Translations under genes and position numbers: made by a program
Notes under the pieces: model-generated
Databases searched by the model: none
Told to the model about the DNA's origin: nothing
Seen by the model: the letters and a program-made list of their open reading frames with translations, nothing else
Assembly (NCBI GenBank): GCA_043744615.1
Contig: JAYTUJ010000041.1
Span: forward strand, 1 to 21,813
DNA length: 21,813 bases
Direction of reading: 5' to 3'
Source: JAYTUJ01 sp043744615
GTDB taxonomy: Bacteria; Patescibacteriota; Minisyncoccia; Phycocordibacterales; CAIRYW01
In this document: one piece after another, positions 1 to 6,054 of the stretch
How positions within the stretch are numbered: the stretch's first letter is position 1
Layout: each line of letters begins with the position of its first letter

Positions 1-2
1 CA

Positions 3-497
3 ACTCACGGAAACGCAACGAGTACAGCAGCGCAAAATGAACACGCTTCAAGTACAGCAAATACTAACGGTAAGCTGACATCTGAAACTCATCGAAGTGT
101 TGTTGCGACATTCGTTCATTCGCTTCTTGCGGTAGCAGATCGCGAGGGTGGTATTGGGGCGCAGGTTCGGACCGTAGCTCAGTCACAAAATGACTCTGCT
201 TCAACAACAGTTACCGCCATGACAAAAGTTGATGAGCGAGGATCATTTCACATATTCCTCACAGGAAGTGATTACAAGAACCTTGGTGTTATCCGAAGTG
301 AAATTGCTACCACATCTGCAAATATCGCTAAGCTAAAAGTATTACTTTCACAGACTAAAAGTGATATGGACCGTGCAGAACTCAATGTTCAAATCAAAGC
401 CCTTGAAGATGAACAAGTGAAGATAGAAGCGTATGTAAAGACAAACGAAAACAAGTTCAGCCTCTTTGGTTGGTTGAATCGATTGTTTGTTAAATAA
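3..497 (+). CDS. Hypothetical secreted-type protein, C-terminal part (5' end outside window)
   Basis: The frame is open from base 3 to the TAA ending at 497, giving 164 residues. No start is chosen: the internal Met at 219 lies in the middle of a continuous, protein-like sequence, so the gene begins beyond the left edge. The visible part starts with a Ser/Thr/Asn/Ala-rich linker (about residues 1-25). A conserved-looking segment with the motif ADREGGIGAQVR (about 48-59) follows. Next comes a Lys/Glu/Ala-rich helical stretch, probably a coiled coil (about 100-145). It ends in a short aromatic/hydrophobic tail (FSLFGWLNRLF), which could be a membrane-interacting or anchoring helix. I do not recognise a named family. 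The layout suggests an envelope protein of Patescibacteria, but that is inference. It is followed by a strong terminator at 512-553. Confidence 0.75.
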   Translation, partial: THGNATSTAAQNEHASSTANTNGKLTSETHRSVVATFVHSLLAVADREGGIGAQVRTVAQSQNDSASTTVTAMTKVDERGSFHIFLTGSDYKNLGVIRSEIATTSANIAKLKVLLSQTKSDMDRAELNVQIKALEDEQVKIEAYVKTNENKFSLFGWLNRLFVK

Positions 498-511
498 TTA
501 TTGTCACTCTT

Positions 512-553
512 AAGTAAAAGACCCTCCGCATTAATGCGGAGGGTCTTTTACTT
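512..553. terminator. 42-bp perfect palindrome, bidirectional intrinsic terminator
   Basis: Both arms match exactly over 21 bases. The core is GACCCTCCGC paired with GCGGAGGGTC, and an A-run precedes and a T-run follows it, so each strand reads as GC stem plus U-tract. It lies between the plus-strand gene ending at 497 and the minus-strand gene ending at 582, and can stop transcription from both sides. Confidence 0.9.
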
Positions 554-581
554 TAGATAAAATTCCAGAGTATCCTAAAAA

Positions 582-938
582 TTATTTATCCTTTTCATCT
601 AACTTCATTGCGGCTTCAGGAGTTGAAACAGTTCTTCCCATAACAAAAACTTTAATGATGGCAATCGCAATGATCCAATAGACCAAAGCAGCGAGAAGAG
701 TAGTCCATTCAAATATGCTTCCTGCAACTTGAGTGATTCCGAAGACACTCAAGAAAGGCGCAACGACTGGATAAGTTGCCGCATAAATAAAGCTGGTAAA
801 TCCGGCGTTTCCGTTTGCTCCAAAGAGCTTAAGCAGAAAACGAAAAGCCAACAAAGCTTCAAGAAAACAAAGGATGGCATATACAATCTGTGTTCCTCGG
901 TATAATGGTTTTGTGCTTGGTGAATTTGATGAGTCCAT
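582..938 (-). CDS. YggT-family integral membrane protein
   Basis: A 118-residue protein with two hydrophobic segments (about residues 17-38 and 78-102). The loop before the second contains FRFLLKLFGAN, AGFTSFIY and the Pro-rich VVAPF. This arrangement is typical of YggT-family (PF02325) proteins, which are small inner-membrane proteins linked loosely to cell division, envelope or osmotic functions, without a firmly assigned biochemical role. The ATG at 938 is only 11 nt downstream of the stop of the 46-aa membrane peptide gene, so the two are probably co-transcribed. The tail is charged (KLDEKDK) and probably cytoplasmic. The family call is fairly sure; a specific function is not supported. 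Confidence 0.75.
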   Translation of the reverse strand: MDSSNSPSTKPLYRGTQIVYAILCFLEALLAFRFLLKLFGANGNAGFTSFIYAATYPVVAPFLSVFGITQVAGSIFEWTTLLAALVYWIIAIAIIKVFVMGRTVSTPEAAMKLDEKDK

Positions 939-949
939 ACGTGTTAAAA

Positions 950-1090
950 TTAAAATTTACCTATTAACGAAAGAGCTCCGACAACAATAGCCGCGATAGC
1001 GCAAATTGTCTGCGAATGCTTGAATGGAAAAAAATGACTGATACCGTAAACAAGAAAGAATACGATCTCTGCAATAGTGATTAATGACAT
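950..1090 (-). CDS. 46-aa small membrane peptide
   Basis: An ATG at 1090 opens a 46-codon frame ending in TAA at 950. The peptide begins MSLITIAEIVFFLVYGISHF, has a short polar turn (PFKHSQT, about residues 22-28), and ends in a second hydrophobic stretch (about 29-44) with GKF at the C-terminus. It therefore looks like a two-helix hairpin in the membrane. A perfect -10 TATAAT lies 5 nt before the ATG, and the next gene, YggT-like, starts 11 nt after the stop. Promoter, composition and operon spacing together argue for a real gene. I do not recognise a family; a role alongside the YggT-like protein is inference. Confidence 0.6.
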   Translation of the reverse strand: MSLITIAEIVFFLVYGISHFFPFKHSQTICAIAAIVVGALSLIGKF

Positions 1091-1095
1091 GTGTA

Positions 1096-1125
1096 ATTAT
1101 ATAATTAATTAAGGGTCATGTGACC
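1096..1125 (-). promoter_or_regulatory. Promoter of 46-aa gene/yggT with overlapping GGTCA inverted repeat
   Basis: Reading the minus strand, a -35-like GTCACA (1119-1124, 4 of 6 consensus) and a perfect -10 TATAAT (1096-1101) are 17 bp apart. The -35 lies inside GGTCATGTGACC (1114-1125), an inverted repeat of GGTCA with a 2-nt centre. A third half-site (ATGACC) lies next to it at 1128-1133. The overlap suggests an operator, but no regulator is identified. The -10 is 5 nt from the start codon, predicting a leaderless mRNA. Confidence 0.5.
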
Positions 1126-1216
1126 AAATGACCGATATCTATTATAACATTATACAAATAGTAAGACACGGTCTTCGGTTGGTTCAACCAGTTTTTGTTT
1201 GGTGACTATTCTATTT

Positions 1217-1627
1217 TTATCGGTTGTACCAACTTTTCTGCCATGCTTTCATTTCTGAAATCTCTTTGTTCTGCGCAGATATGATTCTATTGGCTAAATC
1301 TTTAATTTCTTGATGCTTGGCATTAGTAAGTGCCAACTGCGCCATTTCTACTGCACCTTGATGATGCACAATCATTTCGGCAAGAAACGATTGATCAAAC
1401 GCATCACCAGATTTTCCTTTAAGCTCTGCATTCATACTTGTCATCATGTCAGACATACTCATGCTTCCCCCGTTTCCCATCATCTGACCATTTGGCATCA
1501 TATGATTACCAGAAGTATTTTGATGATTCATTTGAACCGGTGCTTTGCTTCCGCTCATTTGATATCCAATACCAAGACCGATAAAAAGTGTAACGATTGC
1601 GATAATAATTGCTGTATTTTTTTGCAT
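1217..1627 (-). CDS. Membrane-anchored, methionine-rich DUF305 protein
   Basis: 136 residues. An N-terminal hydrophobic segment (about 6-22) acts as signal or anchor. A Met/His/Gly/Asn-rich linker follows (about 24-65, with MM pairs at 43-44, 49-50 and 61-62). The DUF305 (PF03713) domain holds the signature FLAEMIVHHQGAVEMA (about 81-96), then HQEIK and AQNKEI further on. DUF305 proteins form ferritin-like four-helix folds and are often found with copper-handling genes. The Met and His clusters here would suit Cu(I)/Cu(II) binding outside the membrane, but metal binding is inference. It is the fourth gene of the minus-strand envelope cassette. The spacer before it (1628-1706) contains an inverted repeat at 1646-1673. 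No Shine-Dalgarno is evident; a TAAAAT lies 4 nt before the ATG. Confidence 0.85.
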   Translation of the reverse strand: MQKNTAIIIAIVTLFIGLGIGYQMSGSKAPVQMNHQNTSGNHMMPNGQMMGNGGSMSMSDMMTSMNAELKGKSGDAFDQSFLAEMIVHHQGAVEMAQLALTNAKHQEIKDLANRIISAQNKEISEMKAWQKSWYNR

Positions 1628-1645
1628 ATTAATTTTAAGAAATCA

Positions 1646-1673
1646 TGTCGCGCGATTTTTATTAAACGCGACA
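1646..1673. repeat. Inverted repeat upstream of the DUF305 gene
   Basis: TGTCGCG (1646-1652) and CGCGACA (1667-1673) are perfect 7-bp arms around a 14-nt AT-rich centre, in the 79-nt gap between the two-TM gene and the DUF305 gene. No T-run follows on the minus strand, so an operator or mRNA hairpin is more likely than a terminator. Confidence 0.45.
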
Positions 1674-1706
1674 CGATAATTAATTGATAAATAAGATATC
1701 TAAAAA

Positions 1707-2078
1707 TTAAGGAGCTTTGGGATTAAGAATTCCACTTGAAAATAGTTCTTGCCACAGTGAAACAAATATTAAACTATTGGTACGACTTGATAAAAATCGC
1801 CTGATAAAAAGATTGGGTGGACTGTAATATTTGTAAACAAAAAGAACTGCTGTGGCAAAGAAAAAGTAAATAGATAAAGTTGGAATTGTCGTCGTGAACG
1901 CATTTTGCCATGCAATAATATGATCCAAAGCTGTCATAGTACAAATCGCGTGTTCACCTACCATAAACGGACAACCTGGTTGGTGATGATGACCGTTTAT
2001 TCCTGTTATCGCAAGCAAACCGAATCCGCTTAACGTAACGAATGTAATAAAAATGAGTGTGGCGACAAATGACTTCAT
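1707..2078 (-). CDS. Two-TM membrane protein with HHH / CPFM / C-T-M metal-ligand-like clusters
   Basis: 123 residues. TM1 or a signal anchor spans about 4-26. A short loop follows with GHHHQPGCPFM (29-39) and ICTMTALDH (45-53). TM2 spans about 64-84, followed by a basic C-terminal tail. His30-32, Cys36, Met39, Cys46 and Met48 are all packed between the two membrane helices, on the side expected to be extracytoplasmic. I do not know a named family. The ligand-rich loop and the neighbours (DUF305, MsrB, Met-rich thioredoxin) suggest a role in handling a soft metal such as copper, but this is inference. It starts 23 nt after the msrB stop and is probably co-transcribed with it. Confidence 0.65.
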   Translation of the reverse strand: MKSFVATLIFITFVTLSGFGLLAITGINGHHHQPGCPFMVGEHAICTMTALDHIIAWQNAFTTTIPTLSIYFFFATAVLFVYKYYSPPNLFIRRFLSSRTNSLIFVSLWQELFSSGILNPKAP

Positions 2079-2101
2079 GTTCTTATTATACCAACGATAA
2101 G

Positions 2102-2614
2102 CTAATTATCATCTGGCACAAAATATAACGCCACAGAGTTCATGCAAAATCTTTTACCTGTAGGCTGTGGACCGTCATCAAATACGTGCCCAAGATGCGA
2201 ACCACACCTATCAAGTACTTCTGTCCGGTCATCAAGAAGTCCAGTTTCTTTACGAAACACCAGCGCACCTTCTGCTATCGGAGCCCAGAAACTCGGCCAG
2301 CCTGTACCTGAATCATATTTTTGTTCTGATCTGAAAAGTGGTTTGTCACAACCAACACTATAATACGTTCCTTTTCTTTTTTCATGATTGAGTATGCCTG
2401 AAAAAGGAGCTTCTGTACCTGCTTCTCTCAAAACATAGTATTGATCGGGTGTGAGTGTATCTTTCCAGTGATCTTTTGCTACCGTATTTGTTTTTACATC
2501 TTCCATCACGGGAGAAATTTTTTGGGAGTAATACAAAACAGCACCTAGTATACATAAACCTACACACACGACGAGGGGGGTAGATTTTTTTGATGAGTGC
2601 ACAAAATTATGCAT
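2102..2614 (-). CDS. msrB: Membrane-anchored peptide-methionine (R)-S-oxide reductase MsrB
   Basis: Reduces methionine-R-sulfoxide in proteins. The 170-residue protein has an N-terminal membrane segment (about 13-30) that places the enzyme outside the cytoplasm, then an SelR/MsrB domain (about 48-167). Diagnostic motifs are YDSGTGWPSFW (100-110), CGSHLGHVFDDGP (137-149) and GKRFCMNSVAL (153-163), with catalytic Cys157. The usual two CxxC zinc motifs are reduced to one Cys each: GTYYSVGC (Cys89) and DRCGSH (Cys137). It is therefore probably a zinc-free form, with Cys89 or Cys137 as the likely resolving cysteine. The ATG at 2614 lies 5 nt after the thioredoxin stop codon, indicating tight coupling. 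The thioredoxin-like neighbour is the obvious electron donor. Confidence 0.92.
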   Translation of the reverse strand: MHNFVHSSKKSTPLVVCVGLCILGAVLYYSQKISPVMEDVKTNTVAKDHWKDTLTPDQYYVLREAGTEAPFSGILNHEKRKGTYYSVGCDKPLFRSEQKYDSGTGWPSFWAPIAEGALVFRKETGLLDDRTEVLDRCGSHLGHVFDDGPQPTGKRFCMNSVALYFVPDDN

Positions 2615-2619
2615 CGATA

Positions 2620-3147
2620 TTATTTTACTTCTGCTACAAGGGCAGTAAGTGTTTGGCTACCACTCCACTTTTTAATAAGCGCACCATCTTTGTCTACCTG
2701 AACAAAAGTGTGCTGATACGTAACAGCATATTTTTGCTTGAGTGCAGTAGAGTCATCATAATTAACATCAAGTATTGCGAGACTTTCTGGGATCTTCGAA
2801 AGATTTGCCTTTATATCTGCGTCCACAGCTCGGCATGACGGGCACCAGCTTGCTCTAAAAAAGAGTACAACATCGTGAGTTGTTGAAGCGAGCATAACTT
2901 TAGCTGGTGAGTAAACTTCATATGAGCCAGCCTTCATCATCGTATCGCCACCCTTTTGCATCATAGCCTCCTTATCTTTTATTGCGTCTTTTTCCATCAT
3001 TACTTGATCATTGTGTTTCATCATGGCGATGTCCTCGACTTTATCTTTCATTATTGCATCATCCTTGCTCGACATTGATGCATAGACTCCTCCAACAATG
3101 ACTATTAATGCGATAATTCCAATAACTATTCCTGTGTTTTTATTCAT
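2620..3147 (-). CDS. Membrane-anchored, methionine-rich thioredoxin-like protein
   Basis: 175 residues from the ATG at 3147. An N-terminal TM anchor (about 6-23) is followed by a long Met/Lys/Asp-rich linker (about 25-72, several MM pairs). The thioredoxin fold follows, with active site RASWCPSCRAVD (Cys102 and Cys105) and a YQHTFVQVD cis-Pro-loop-like region in which the usual Pro is replaced by His. The active site resembles extracytoplasmic thioredoxins that reduce partner enzymes. The next gene is a membrane-anchored MsrB, so the likely job is to supply electrons to it. The Met-rich linker may scavenge oxidants or bind Cu(I). A TTG at 3159 with AGG 6 nt before it is an alternative start adding four residues. 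It is the first gene after the promoter and palindrome at 3190-3234. Confidence 0.85.
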   Translation of the reverse strand: MNKNTGIVIGIIALIVIVGGVYASMSSKDDAIMKDKVEDIAMMKHNDQVMMEKDAIKDKEAMMQKGGDTMMKAGSYEVYSPAKVMLASTTHDVVLFFRASWCPSCRAVDADIKANLSKIPESLAILDVNYDDSTALKQKYAVTYQHTFVQVDKDGALIKKWSGSQTLTALVAEVK

Positions 3148-3189
3148 ATAATTTTGCAAAAATTACCTGTTAATTACTAATATGATGTA

Positions 3190-3218
3190 AGTATATATAC
3201 TACAAAACAGTATGTAAA
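3190..3218 (-). promoter_or_regulatory. Promoter of the envelope redox/metal cassette
   Basis: On the minus strand, -35 TTTACA (3213-3218) and -10 TATACT (3190-3195) are exactly 17 bp apart, each one or two bases from consensus. The predicted start near 3183 gives a leader of about 25-35 nt before the thioredoxin gene. Confidence 0.7.
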
Positions 3219-3234
3219 GTCGACTTTACATACT
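3209..3234. promoter_or_regulatory. 26-bp perfect palindrome, candidate operator over the -35 box
   Basis: Arms AGTATGTAAAGTC and GACTTTACATACT are exact reverse complements without a loop. The right-hand sequence, read on the minus strand, contains the -35 TTTACA of the cassette promoter. A second small palindrome, AGTATATATACT (3190-3201), covers the -10. No U-run follows, so a terminator is unlikely. A bound dimeric repressor here would block RNA polymerase; the repressor is not in the window. Confidence 0.65.
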
Positions 3235-3283
3235 AAAGGGCGTTTCTTGTTTTATTCTTGAGCCCAATGAAAAAGTGGCTGTC

Positions 3284-4060
3284 TTAAAACTCCACAGAGC
3301 TAATATACTCTCTAAACAGCTTTACCCTCTTGCTATCTTCGGAGTTAATAAGAAATGGCTCGATATCTTGAGCAAGGTCATTGAAATCAAAATCTGTGGT
3401 TTGTTCTAGCAGGACTTTTTTTAATTCATCAGCGTTCTTTACATCAAGCTTCGCCTCAAGATATGCGTAATTTGGCTTTGTGTGAGGAATAAGAAAAACG
3501 ATATCAAAAAAATCACGGCCCTTTGCTCGCTTACGATTTAACGCCGCATAAATCTTTTGTGATAAGAGGATGTCGATAGGTGTAGTAAATATTTGAGTGA
3601 AGACATCAAACTTGTTAAGAATCTTGGTATCCTTCTTGTAATCAAAAGCTTGCGGAACCGTATCAATTTGGATCAATATTTTTTCTTCTTGCATGTCAGA
3701 CATATCATTATCAAACAACACCTTAGGCATTTTGATGTAAGAGCGATACGCACCCTTAAATACATTTTTAATTTCGACTTCATAACCCTGAATTTCAAGC
3801 CCCCTCTTTACTTCATTTACAAGATCAGTAAATTGCTCTTCGGTAAGCTTAAAATTGTCGAAGTCTAAATCTTCAGAGAATCTACTATTGTTATAAATAA
3901 TTCGAAGAGTGGTACCTCCAAGAAATATAAGATCGTGGGCATACTTTGAATTAAAAATGATTTCAAGAATCTTGTACTGCAAGTATTCTCGCAAAATGTT
4001 TCGCTTGAAAGGCTTTTGATTGTCCGGATAATATTGTTCTATATTTTTGAGACTAAGCAT
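3284..4060 (-). CDS. AbiEii-family nucleotidyltransferase toxin (type IV TA)
   Basis: 258 residues with the AbiEii/AbiGii (PF08843) nucleotidyltransferase signature. This includes FLGGTTLR (46-53), the acidic pair in RFSEDLDF (Asp64 and Asp66), a third acidic strand LIQIDTVP (Asp133), and the distal helix pattern LLSQKIYAALNRKRAKGRDFFD (Lys169, Arg182, Asp183). This is the toxin of AbiE bacteriophage-abortive-infection systems; related enzymes transfer nucleotides to RNA targets such as tRNA. It begins 2 nt after the stop of the partner antitoxin gene, the standard AbiE order. All key residues appear intact, so it should be active. No clear terminator follows the gene. Confidence 0.88.
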   Translation of the reverse strand: MLSLKNIEQYYPDNQKPFKRNILREYLQYKILEIIFNSKYAHDLIFLGGTTLRIIYNNSRFSEDLDFDNFKLTEEQFTDLVNEVKRGLEIQGYEVEIKNVFKGAYRSYIKMPKVLFDNDMSDMQEEKILIQIDTVPQAFDYKKDTKILNKFDVFTQIFTTPIDILLSQKIYAALNRKRAKGRDFFDIVFLIPHTKPNYAYLEAKLDVKNADELKKVLLEQTTDFDFNDLAQDIEPFLINSEDSKRVKLFREYISSVEF

Positions 4061-4062
4061 AA

Positions 4063-4686
4063 TTAGTTGGTGTTTGTATTAATGAATTGCAAAAACTTCT
4101 GAGCACGCTTTTCGAGGGTCTTGTTGCCGAATGCGGTGAGATACTTAGTAAACTTTTCTATATTCAACTTTTCTTTTAATTCAGAAATATTAAATCGCAT
4201 TCCCTCAAATGACTCGTTGTCGTTAATCTTTGAATTAAAATATAAGTGATCTAAAATCGCCTTTTCTATTTCAGCAAACTGATAGCGATGACCATTATAT
4301 TCTCGGAGCTCATAGCCAAACATGAGTTCTGGCTGTGTATGTCTGTATATAAAATCACCGACGGGACTCTTTAAGTTTTTTGTCTTTTGTGATGTTACAG
4401 AAGTAATGCCGTAGACAGCTTCTGGAATAATTCCATATATAGAAAGTGCTGTTTCAAGGGAAATATAAGATGGTCTGTATACTCGATTAGCGATAGTAAA
4501 TAATATAGGTTCGTTGATTTGTAGGTCAGAGAAAATATAAAAACCCTTGCAGATCTTCTTTATATAATCCTTCTTTTGCCAGTCGCTTAATCTTTGGTTA
4601 TGAAACGACAAATCGATCTTTTCAATATCCTTTATTGAAAAAACTGGAAAGTCCTTTAATTGTGTCTTTAGGTCTAAAAATTGCAT
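4063..4686 (-). CDS. AbiEi-family antitoxin (type IV TA)
   Basis: 207 residues. The N-terminal part (about 1-70) looks like a winged helix, with basic and aromatic residues in WQKKDYIKKICKGFYIF. The middle contains YISLETALSIYGIIPEAVYGITSVTS (about 94-119), the pattern typical of AbiEi-type antitoxins and their transcription-regulator relatives. The C-terminal part has the IEKAILDHLYF helix. AbiEi proteins repress their own operon through the N-terminal domain and counter the toxin through the C-terminal domain. This gene directly precedes the AbiEii toxin by 2 nt. A 15-bp inverted repeat just upstream of the start (4689-4738) is a plausible binding site. Confidence 0.82.
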   Translation of the reverse strand: MQFLDLKTQLKDFPVFSIKDIEKIDLSFHNQRLSDWQKKDYIKKICKGFYIFSDLQINEPILFTIANRVYRPSYISLETALSIYGIIPEAVYGITSVTSQKTKNLKSPVGDFIYRHTQPELMFGYELREYNGHRYQFAEIEKAILDHLYFNSKINDNESFEGMRFNISELKEKLNIEKFTKYLTAFGNKTLEKRAQKFLQFINTNTN

Positions 4687-4688
4687 TT

Positions 4689-4738
4689 TATGCTATATTA
4701 TTCCGCTTTTTAGGAACAATAAAGAATAATATAGCATA
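4689..4738. promoter_or_regulatory. 15-bp inverted repeat upstream of abiE pair, candidate autoregulatory operator
   Basis: TATGCTATATTATTC (4689-4703) and GAATAATATAGCATA (4724-4738) are exact reverse complements separated by 20 nt. The first arm begins 2 nt from the antitoxin ATG and includes TATAGC, a -10-like hexamer; TTGTTC in the centre is a -35-like element 16 bp away. The repeat therefore brackets the promoter. Known AbiEi repressors bind paired inverted repeats upstream of their own operon. Confidence 0.65.
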
Positions 4739-4775
4739 TATCTATGTAAATAACAATTAAATGTATACCGTTGCC

Positions 4776-4808
4776 AAAAAATCTGATGGGGTTCTTCTTT
4801 TTAACCCC
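4776..4808 (-). terminator. Intrinsic terminator of the Nudix gene
   Basis: On the minus strand GGGGTT (4803-4808) and AACCCC (4788-4793) form a stem with a 9-nt loop, followed by ATCAGA and a run of six T (4776-4781). The stem overlaps the first base of the hydrolase stop codon. Confidence 0.6.
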
Positions 4809-5278
4809 TACAAACACCGTTTTCGAGTTGCCACCTTTAATTGCAATTCTTTGTATCCGTCAGAAAAGTTTTTTGATATGTCTTCGATCAAGATATCTTT
4901 TATTTCAAGTTGGTACACAAGCATGTTTGGTAACTTTTCGATGTCTATCCACAAGGGCTTAAAGATTTGATTCCCCTCTTTCATTTTTCTAAATTCTTCA
5001 GAGTCTTCATGTAATGCGGCAACTCCCGAAACATAATCACAGAGATAAAAATAATTCTCGTCGCCCGAATCCCATACAATTTTATAGATTAATTTTATGG
5101 GTTTGATAACCAACGTAGTTTCTTCGGAAAGTTCTCGAACAACTGTTTGCTCGATCGTTTCGTGTTCTTCTTTGCCTCCCCCTGGAAACACATAGTATTC
5201 ATGACCATTATTAACACGGTGCATCAATAATATTTGATTGTCTCGTATAACAATTGCTGCTCCGCGTTGTCGTGACAT
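4808..5278 (-). CDS. Nudix hydrolase
   Basis: 156 residues. The Nudix box is GKEEHE(x7)RELSEET, fitting G(x5)E(x7)REUxEExGU from Gly34 to Leu56, with the metal-binding Glu49, Glu52 and Glu53 present. The penultimate Gly of the box is replaced by Thr55. Such enzymes hydrolyse nucleoside diphosphates linked to another group; the substrate cannot be told from sequence. The protein starts MSRQRGAAIVIRDNQILL, the usual first strand. It follows the response-regulator gene by 26 nt but has its own -10 (TATATT, 5285-5290) 6 nt from the ATG, so it may be transcribed separately as a leaderless mRNA. A terminator follows its stop. Confidence 0.88.
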   Translation of the reverse strand: MSRQRGAAIVIRDNQILLMHRVNNGHEYYVFPGGGKEEHETIEQTVVRELSEETTLVIKPIKLIYKIVWDSGDENYFYLCDYVSGVAALHEDSEEFRKMKEGNQIFKPLWIDIEKLPNMLVYQLEIKDILIEDISKNFSDGYKELQLKVATRKRCL

Positions 5279-5284
5279 AATATT

Positions 5285-5290
5285 AATATA
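5285..5290 (-). promoter_or_regulatory. -10 hexamer of the Nudix gene (leaderless layout)
   Basis: TATATT on the minus strand is separated from the ATG at 5278 by 6 nt (AATATT). No convincing -35 is seen and no Shine-Dalgarno fits in this space. Confidence 0.45.
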
Positions 5291-5304
5291 TCACGAAATA
5301 TAAT

Positions 5305-5976
5305 TTATTTTTTAATGTCTATTTTATAACCTCTTCCTGGGACATTGTATATAAGGCGCGAACCATCTTTTTCTATCTTTTTTCGTAAATTAAGAATGTG
5401 TGATTCGATTGTATTTGAAAACGGATCGCTGTCATAATTCCATACGTGCTCCATAATCATTCCTCGCGACATTACGTTGGGGCGATTTCGCAATAAAAAT
5501 TCAAGTAAAGAAAATTCTTTTCGAGTTAAATATGTTTCAATACCGCTGACGAGTACTTTTTGTTTATGAACATCTAAAATTACATTACTGACACTAAACA
5601 CACTTTCTTCTAATAGTTGAGGTCTGCGCATTAATGCTTTTACACGTGCAGAAAGTTCCTCAAAAGAAAATGGTTTTGTAACGTAATCATCGGCACCAGA
5701 ATCAAAAACATCCACTTTAGAAGCAATGTCAGTGAGAACAGTTAAAAACAATATTGGTGATTTTTTTCGTGCTTCACGAATTTCCTGACAAACTTTTTTA
5801 CCATCTTTTTTAGGCAATGCGTAATCAACAATAATTGCATCGTATTCATTGGTCCGAGCTACATACGAACCCTCTTCACCATCAAAAGCAGTATCGACAA
5901 CAAAAGATTCGCTTTCAAAACTTAATTTAAGTACTTCGACTAAATCTTTATCGTCATCAATTATTAGTATTCTCAT
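5305..5976 (-). CDS. OmpR/PhoB-family DNA-binding response regulator
   Basis: 223 residues. The receiver domain (1-118) has the acidic pocket Asp7-Asp8-Asp9, the phospho-acceptor Asp51 in IIVDYALPKKDG, Thr79 and Lys101 (VTKPFSF). The C-terminal winged-helix effector domain (about 125-223) shows YLTRKEFSLLEFLLRN, a recognition helix in SNTIESHILNLRKKI, and the final RGYKI hairpin. All residues for phosphorylation are present. No histidine kinase is encoded next to it in this window, so it is an orphan here. Upstream is an AT-rich 78-nt gap with a loose inverted repeat (arms 5994-6002 and 6030-6038) that could be a binding site, though it is weak. The downstream Nudix gene may be partly co-transcribed. 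Confidence 0.93.
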   Translation of the reverse strand: MRILIIDDDKDLVEVLKLSFESESFVVDTAFDGEEGSYVARTNEYDAIIVDYALPKKDGKKVCQEIREARKKSPILFLTVLTDIASKVDVFDSGADDYVTKPFSFEELSARVKALMRRPQLLEESVFSVSNVILDVHKQKVLVSGIETYLTRKEFSLLEFLLRNRPNVMSRGMIMEHVWNYDSDPFSNTIESHILNLRKKIEKDGSRLIYNVPGRGYKIDIKK

Positions 5977-6054
5977 AAAAAATATTTATTATTAATTCAT
6001 AATCATATTAACAATAGGAAATGAAATATTTATGAATTTTTTATACTAAATTTT

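Noticed and set aside
1160..1195. Two small hairpins after the DUF305 gene (AAGAC/GTCTT and GGTTG/CAACC)
   Set aside because: Stems are 5 bp and no T-run follows on the minus strand; too weak to call a terminator.
3240..3300. Possible terminator for the AbiE pair (GTGG...CCAC followed by TTTTT)
   Set aside because: Only a 4-bp stem with a long loop overlapping the stop codon; not convincing.
5994..6038. 9-bp inverted repeat (arms AATTCATAA and TTATGAATT) upstream of the response regulator
   Set aside because: The arms are AT-rich and 27 nt apart in an AT-rich gap, so chance is a good explanation. Mentioned only with the gene.
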